DNA from: JACPXH01 sp964409225
Lineage (GTDB): Bacteria; Patescibacteriota; Minisyncoccia; JACPXH01
Direction of reading: 5' to 3'
DNA: 9,443 bases
NCBI GenBank assembly: GCA_964409225.1
Contig: CAYPCM010000025.1
Location: forward strand, 1-9,443
Positions 7,346 through 9,443 of this stretch are shown here, one piece after another. The position numbers and the translations under genes are program-made. Below the pieces are notes generated by a model. That model was not told the DNA's origin and ran no database searches. It worked only from the letters and a program-made list of their open reading frames with translations. How positions within the stretch are numbered: position 1 is the first letter of the stretch; each line of letters begins with the position of its first letter.

Positions 7346-8473
7346 TCAAATGGAAGCCGCGATCGACTTGGCCCTAACTCCTTGCAAAAGCCCAAAGGCC
7401 ACACATAACATGACCAAACTCGAACCGCCATAGCTAACAAGCGGTAAAGGCAAACCAGTGATAGGCAAAACCCCCAAGTTCATGCCAACATTAACGCCAA
7501 CCTGCAACACGAGCATAGTCAGCACGCCCGCGGCAAACAACCGCACAAAATTGTTGATGGCTTCGGCCACCACCCGAAATATCCGCCAAAACAGAAGTCC
7601 AAATAGCAAAAGCATAACCGTCACGCCCACGAGTCCCCACTCCTCGGCAAAGGCGGCAAAAATAAAGTCAGAAGTCGCCTCTGGCAGAAATTGGTAGCCG
7701 GTTTGAGTCCCGTGACCAATCCCTTGTCCGGCGAGGCCGCCTGCGCCGATCGCTATTAGCGCCTGCCGCGCTTGATAGCCGGCGCCCTGCGGATCACTGC
7801 CGGGGTTGAAGTAAGAAACGATCCTTTCTTTTTGATAATCCCGCAGCGCAAACCCCCAACCGAACGCCGCGGCCATAGCGCCAACAAGGATTACCGCCAC
7901 CATGTGTTTCAATCGCAGACCAGCCAGACAGATCATGCCAAACCAAACCCCGAGCAAAACAAGCGCCGACCCTAGATCCGGCTGCACCAACACAAGAATG
8001 GCGAGGATGATTGCGTACCCCGCAGATATGAGCACGTAACGAAAACGTCCCAACTCTTCGTGACGGCCTGCCAGATACTTCGCGAGTAACAGTATCGTAA
8101 TGAGCTTGGCCACCTCGACCGGCTCGATGGAAATGACTTGTCCAAATCCGCCAATAGGCAACCGAAACCAACTCGTTGCTCCCCGGATGGTGGGACCGGC
8201 TATAAGCAACAAAGCCAAAAGCACAAGTACGAGCGCGTAAATTGCTAGGAGTACCCGCGAGGTGGTGAAAAACACCCGATAGTCAATAAAGCTGACGCCC
8301 ACCATGCACAGTATCCCGACCCCGGCCCACGCGGCCTGACGCCAAAACAGATGGGGCGTGCCAGCGCTCATAGACACTGAAGCAATAACCGCAAGTCCAA
8401 GCGCCATGAGCGCGGCAACCGCGATCACAAGCCACCAATCCCAGGATTTAAAATGGTCAAGCAGGACGGACAC
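7346..8473 (-). CDS. rodA: SEDS-family peptidoglycan glycosyltransferase, RodA-like
   Basis: This is an integral-membrane enzyme of the RodA/FtsW/SpoVE (SEDS) family, which polymerises lipid II into glycan strands and works with a class B penicillin-binding protein. The 375 residues are close to E. coli RodA (370). About ten membrane segments are visible, the first at about 13-34 and the last at about 340-366. Family marks are W102 in the first large outer loop, EPVEVAK (117-123; usually QPSE-AK), QPDLGSA (164-170), GSDPQGAGYQ (225-234) and LPEATSDFIFA (263-273), where D269 matches the catalytic aspartate. GTQTGYQFLPE favours RodA over FtsW. The start is GTG at 8473, with no Shine-Dalgarno site. 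It lies 90 bases after the surface-protein gene and 156 bases before rpoB, on the same strand. The elongation role is inferred from family; FtsW cannot be fully excluded. Confidence 0.88.
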   Translation of the reverse strand: MSVLLDHFKSWDWWLVIAVAALMALGLAVIASVSMSAGTPHLFWRQAAWAGVGILCMVGVSFIDYRVFFTTSRVLLAIYALVLVLLALLLIAGPTIRGATSWFRLPIGGFGQVISIEPVEVAKLITILLLAKYLAGRHEELGRFRYVLISAGYAIILAILVLVQPDLGSALVLLGVWFGMICLAGLRLKHMVAVILVGAMAAAFGWGFALRDYQKERIVSYFNPGSDPQGAGYQARQALIAIGAGGLAGQGIGHGTQTGYQFLPEATSDFIFAAFAEEWGLVGVTVMLLLFGLLFWRIFRVVAEAINNFVRLFAAGVLTMLVLQVGVNVGMNLGVLPITGLPLPLVSYGGSSLVMLCVAFGLLQGVRAKSIAASI

Positions 8474-8479
8474 GATGAG

Positions 8480-8485
8480 ATGTTA
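8480..8485 (-). promoter_or_regulatory. Candidate -10 box for a leaderless rodA transcript
   Basis: TAACAT on the minus strand ends exactly 6 bases before the rodA GTG, the spacing that would put the first transcribed base on the start codon. It matches TATAAT at 4 of 6 positions, including the key A2 and T6. No -35 box is visible. This is a weak motif, supported mainly by position and the missing ribosome-binding site. Confidence 0.25.
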
Positions 8486-8539
8486 GATTGCTTACGCTTT
8501 TAGCTTCCGAGTTTTCCGAGCCGTCCGCGTCGAAAAGCT

Positions 8540-8549
8540 GACTAGTTCA
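8540..8549 (-). promoter_or_regulatory. Copy of shared intergenic element TGAACTAGTC upstream of rodA
   Basis: This is an exact 10-base copy of the sequence over the rpoB transcription start (7310-7301), in the same orientation. It lies 15-24 bases after the stop of the surface-protein gene and about 67 bases before the rodA start. The rest of the 90-base gap (8474-8563) shows no clear terminator. Confidence 0.35.
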
Positions 8550-8563
8550 GGCCAAGAAGCCCG

Positions 8564-9394
8564 CTACTCTCCCGTCTGCTGGAACCGCTCAAGCGGCCGG
8601 AATTGTTGGAGGTAGTTCTCGTCATCAAACACATTCGTAAGCACTTCGACTTCAGGACGCTGCGGCTCGCCCGCAAACGGATCAGGCCAACTCACCCGAA
8701 ACGCACGCTCTGAATCATTGGTAAATGCGTGCTGCACAGTTCGGCTTACAGCCAAAACATTACCGGCAGCATCAAGCACTGACACGTTAATATCCACTTC
8801 CTGAAAATTGAAGCCGGATTTATTCACAATGACGGCTGAAGCGGCCGCAAACCCCGGCTCACCCGCCGCCACCCGTTCAAGCATTGCTTGACGCACCAGG
8901 AACCGCGGCTCTCCTTGGTATTCTTTGAGACGCACCCAGTTATAGGCGTCCAATACCACTTCGGTTTTGGCAGACGGTTCGCTCAAGGCGACGCCCTGCA
9001 CGATAAGCGAACGAGTGCCACGCGGCAGTATGTAGGCAGTCCCGCCTCGCTCAGCCAACACCTGATCACCGGCACCAAACCAGCGAACGGTATAGCGGAA
9101 ACGTTCCGCGCCATAGAGCGCATTTGGATTGCGCAGACGCGCTATAAAATCATAGACACCGGGGCTCACGCTGAGCGTACGCTGAGAAACAAGTTCCAGG
9201 GGTTTGACCGTCCGCTTGCCGCACGGCTCGCATACCCCGCCGCAGTCAACATCCTCTTCGCTTTGATTCCTGATATTGTCAAAACAGGTGGGCGCGGGTT
9301 TAAACCACGCCGCATACGCGCCCCAACCGATGAGGGCGAAGACGACAAGGTATACACCCCCGATGACGAGCTGCTTGAACAAACGGCGCTCCAT
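8564..9394 (-). CDS. Uncharacterised one-TM surface protein with DCGGxCxxC motif
   Basis: No function is known to me. The 276 residues start with a short basic head (MERRLFK) and one membrane segment (about 9-30), which predicts an N-terminal anchor with the rest outside. Next comes a compact cysteine motif: C37, D39, N40, N43, E46, E47, D50, C51, C55 and C58. Its spaced Asp, Asn and Glu residues suggest metal, perhaps calcium, binding held by two disulfides, which is inference. I recall similar anchored CxDN...DCGGxCxxC proteins in Parcubacteria. The remainder looks like two related beta-rich halves (about 79-152 and 181-256), each with an alternating hydrophobic strand, an Asn turn, and a 'GA/AA-G-x-VLA' hairpin, similar in style to LEA14/FxLYD-type beta-sandwich domains. 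The ATG at 9394 is preceded by no Shine-Dalgarno site. rodA follows 90 bases downstream on the same strand, hinting at an envelope role. Confidence 0.85.
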   Translation of the reverse strand: MERRLFKQLVIGGVYLVVFALIGWGAYAAWFKPAPTCFDNIRNQSEEDVDCGGVCEPCGKRTVKPLELVSQRTLSVSPGVYDFIARLRNPNALYGAERFRYTVRWFGAGDQVLAERGGTAYILPRGTRSLIVQGVALSEPSAKTEVVLDAYNWVRLKEYQGEPRFLVRQAMLERVAAGEPGFAAASAVIVNKSGFNFQEVDINVSVLDAAGNVLAVSRTVQHAFTNDSERAFRVSWPDPFAGEPQRPEVEVLTNVFDDENYLQQFRPLERFQQTGE

Positions 9395-9405
9395 GGTATT
9401 GCCAG

Positions 9406-9414
9406 AGTATCACA
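9406..9414 (-). promoter_or_regulatory. Candidate extended -10 promoter for the surface-protein gene
   Basis: The minus strand reads TGTGATACT, a TG-N extended -10 followed by GATACT (4 of 6 consensus bases). It would start transcription near 9399, about 5 bases before the ATG, giving an almost leaderless mRNA. No -35 box is evident 16-18 bases upstream, as extended -10 promoters allow. Upstream bases up to 9443 show T5 and G5 runs but no other recognisable signal. Confidence 0.3.
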
Positions 9415-9443
9415 GTTCACCCCCAAAAACCAGCTGAAAAAGG

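Noticed and set aside
7190..7348. rodA-rpoB fusion by reading TGA as glycine (as in some CPR lineages)
   Set aside because: rodA and rpoB are in the same frame, and only the TGA at 7348-7346 separates them. However, no in-frame TGA occurs inside any of the four genes, which would be expected in a genome with reassigned TGA. The gap also holds a good promoter.
1..9443. tRNA, rRNA, CRISPR array, insertion sequence or defence system
   Set aside because: I looked for these in the gaps and saw none; nearly all the window is occupied by the four genes.

Overview
The window reads as a piece of a Patescibacteria (CPR) chromosome, most likely the Parcubacteria side. The call rests on the style of RpoB and RpoC (compact, without the large lineage insertions of proteobacterial subunits, and with CPR-type wording around RpoC 'GEVTKPETINYRTQR' and 'KDWECYCGKYRRIRYKG') and on a membrane-anchored protein with a CxDN...DCGGxCxxC motif of a kind I associate with this group. 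This is recognition by eye, not a search result. The DNA is moderately GC-rich, and TGA, TAA and TAG all act as stops, so the standard bacterial code fits.

All four confident genes lie on the minus strand. In transcription order (right to left) they are: an uncharacterised one-TM cell-surface protein (9394-8564); a RodA/FtsW-family SEDS peptidoglycan glycosyltransferase, RodA-like (8473-7346); rpoB (7189-3926); and rpoC (3918-211). rpoB and rpoC are 7 bases apart and surely form one operon. The 156-base rodA-rpoB gap holds the best promoter in the window (TTGACA-N16-TATACT), a 5' leader of about 115 bases with a hairpin near the predicted transcript start, and a second small hairpin that abuts the only usable rpoB start, a TTG. 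No terminator is visible between rodA and this promoter, so the envelope genes may also read into rpoBC. The rplK-A-J-L ribosomal genes that commonly precede rpoB are not here.

The leftmost 210 bases, downstream of rpoC, hold no gene I can assign. They are very GC-rich at the edge, carry AGCGAG repeats about 10 bases apart, and could contain the first codons of the next minus-strand gene.

Functionally the window joins the core transcription machine (beta and beta' subunits) to a wall-elongation enzyme and a surface protein. I see no mobile element, CRISPR array, tRNA, rRNA or defence system. The most unusual signals are a TGAACTA(G/T)TC sequence shared by three of the four intergenic stretches in the same orientation, the lack of any good Shine-Dalgarno site at all four starts (with -10-like boxes placed for leaderless or nearly leaderless transcripts at two), non-consensus residues in the rifampicin pocket of RpoB, and an apparent internal duplication in the surface protein.
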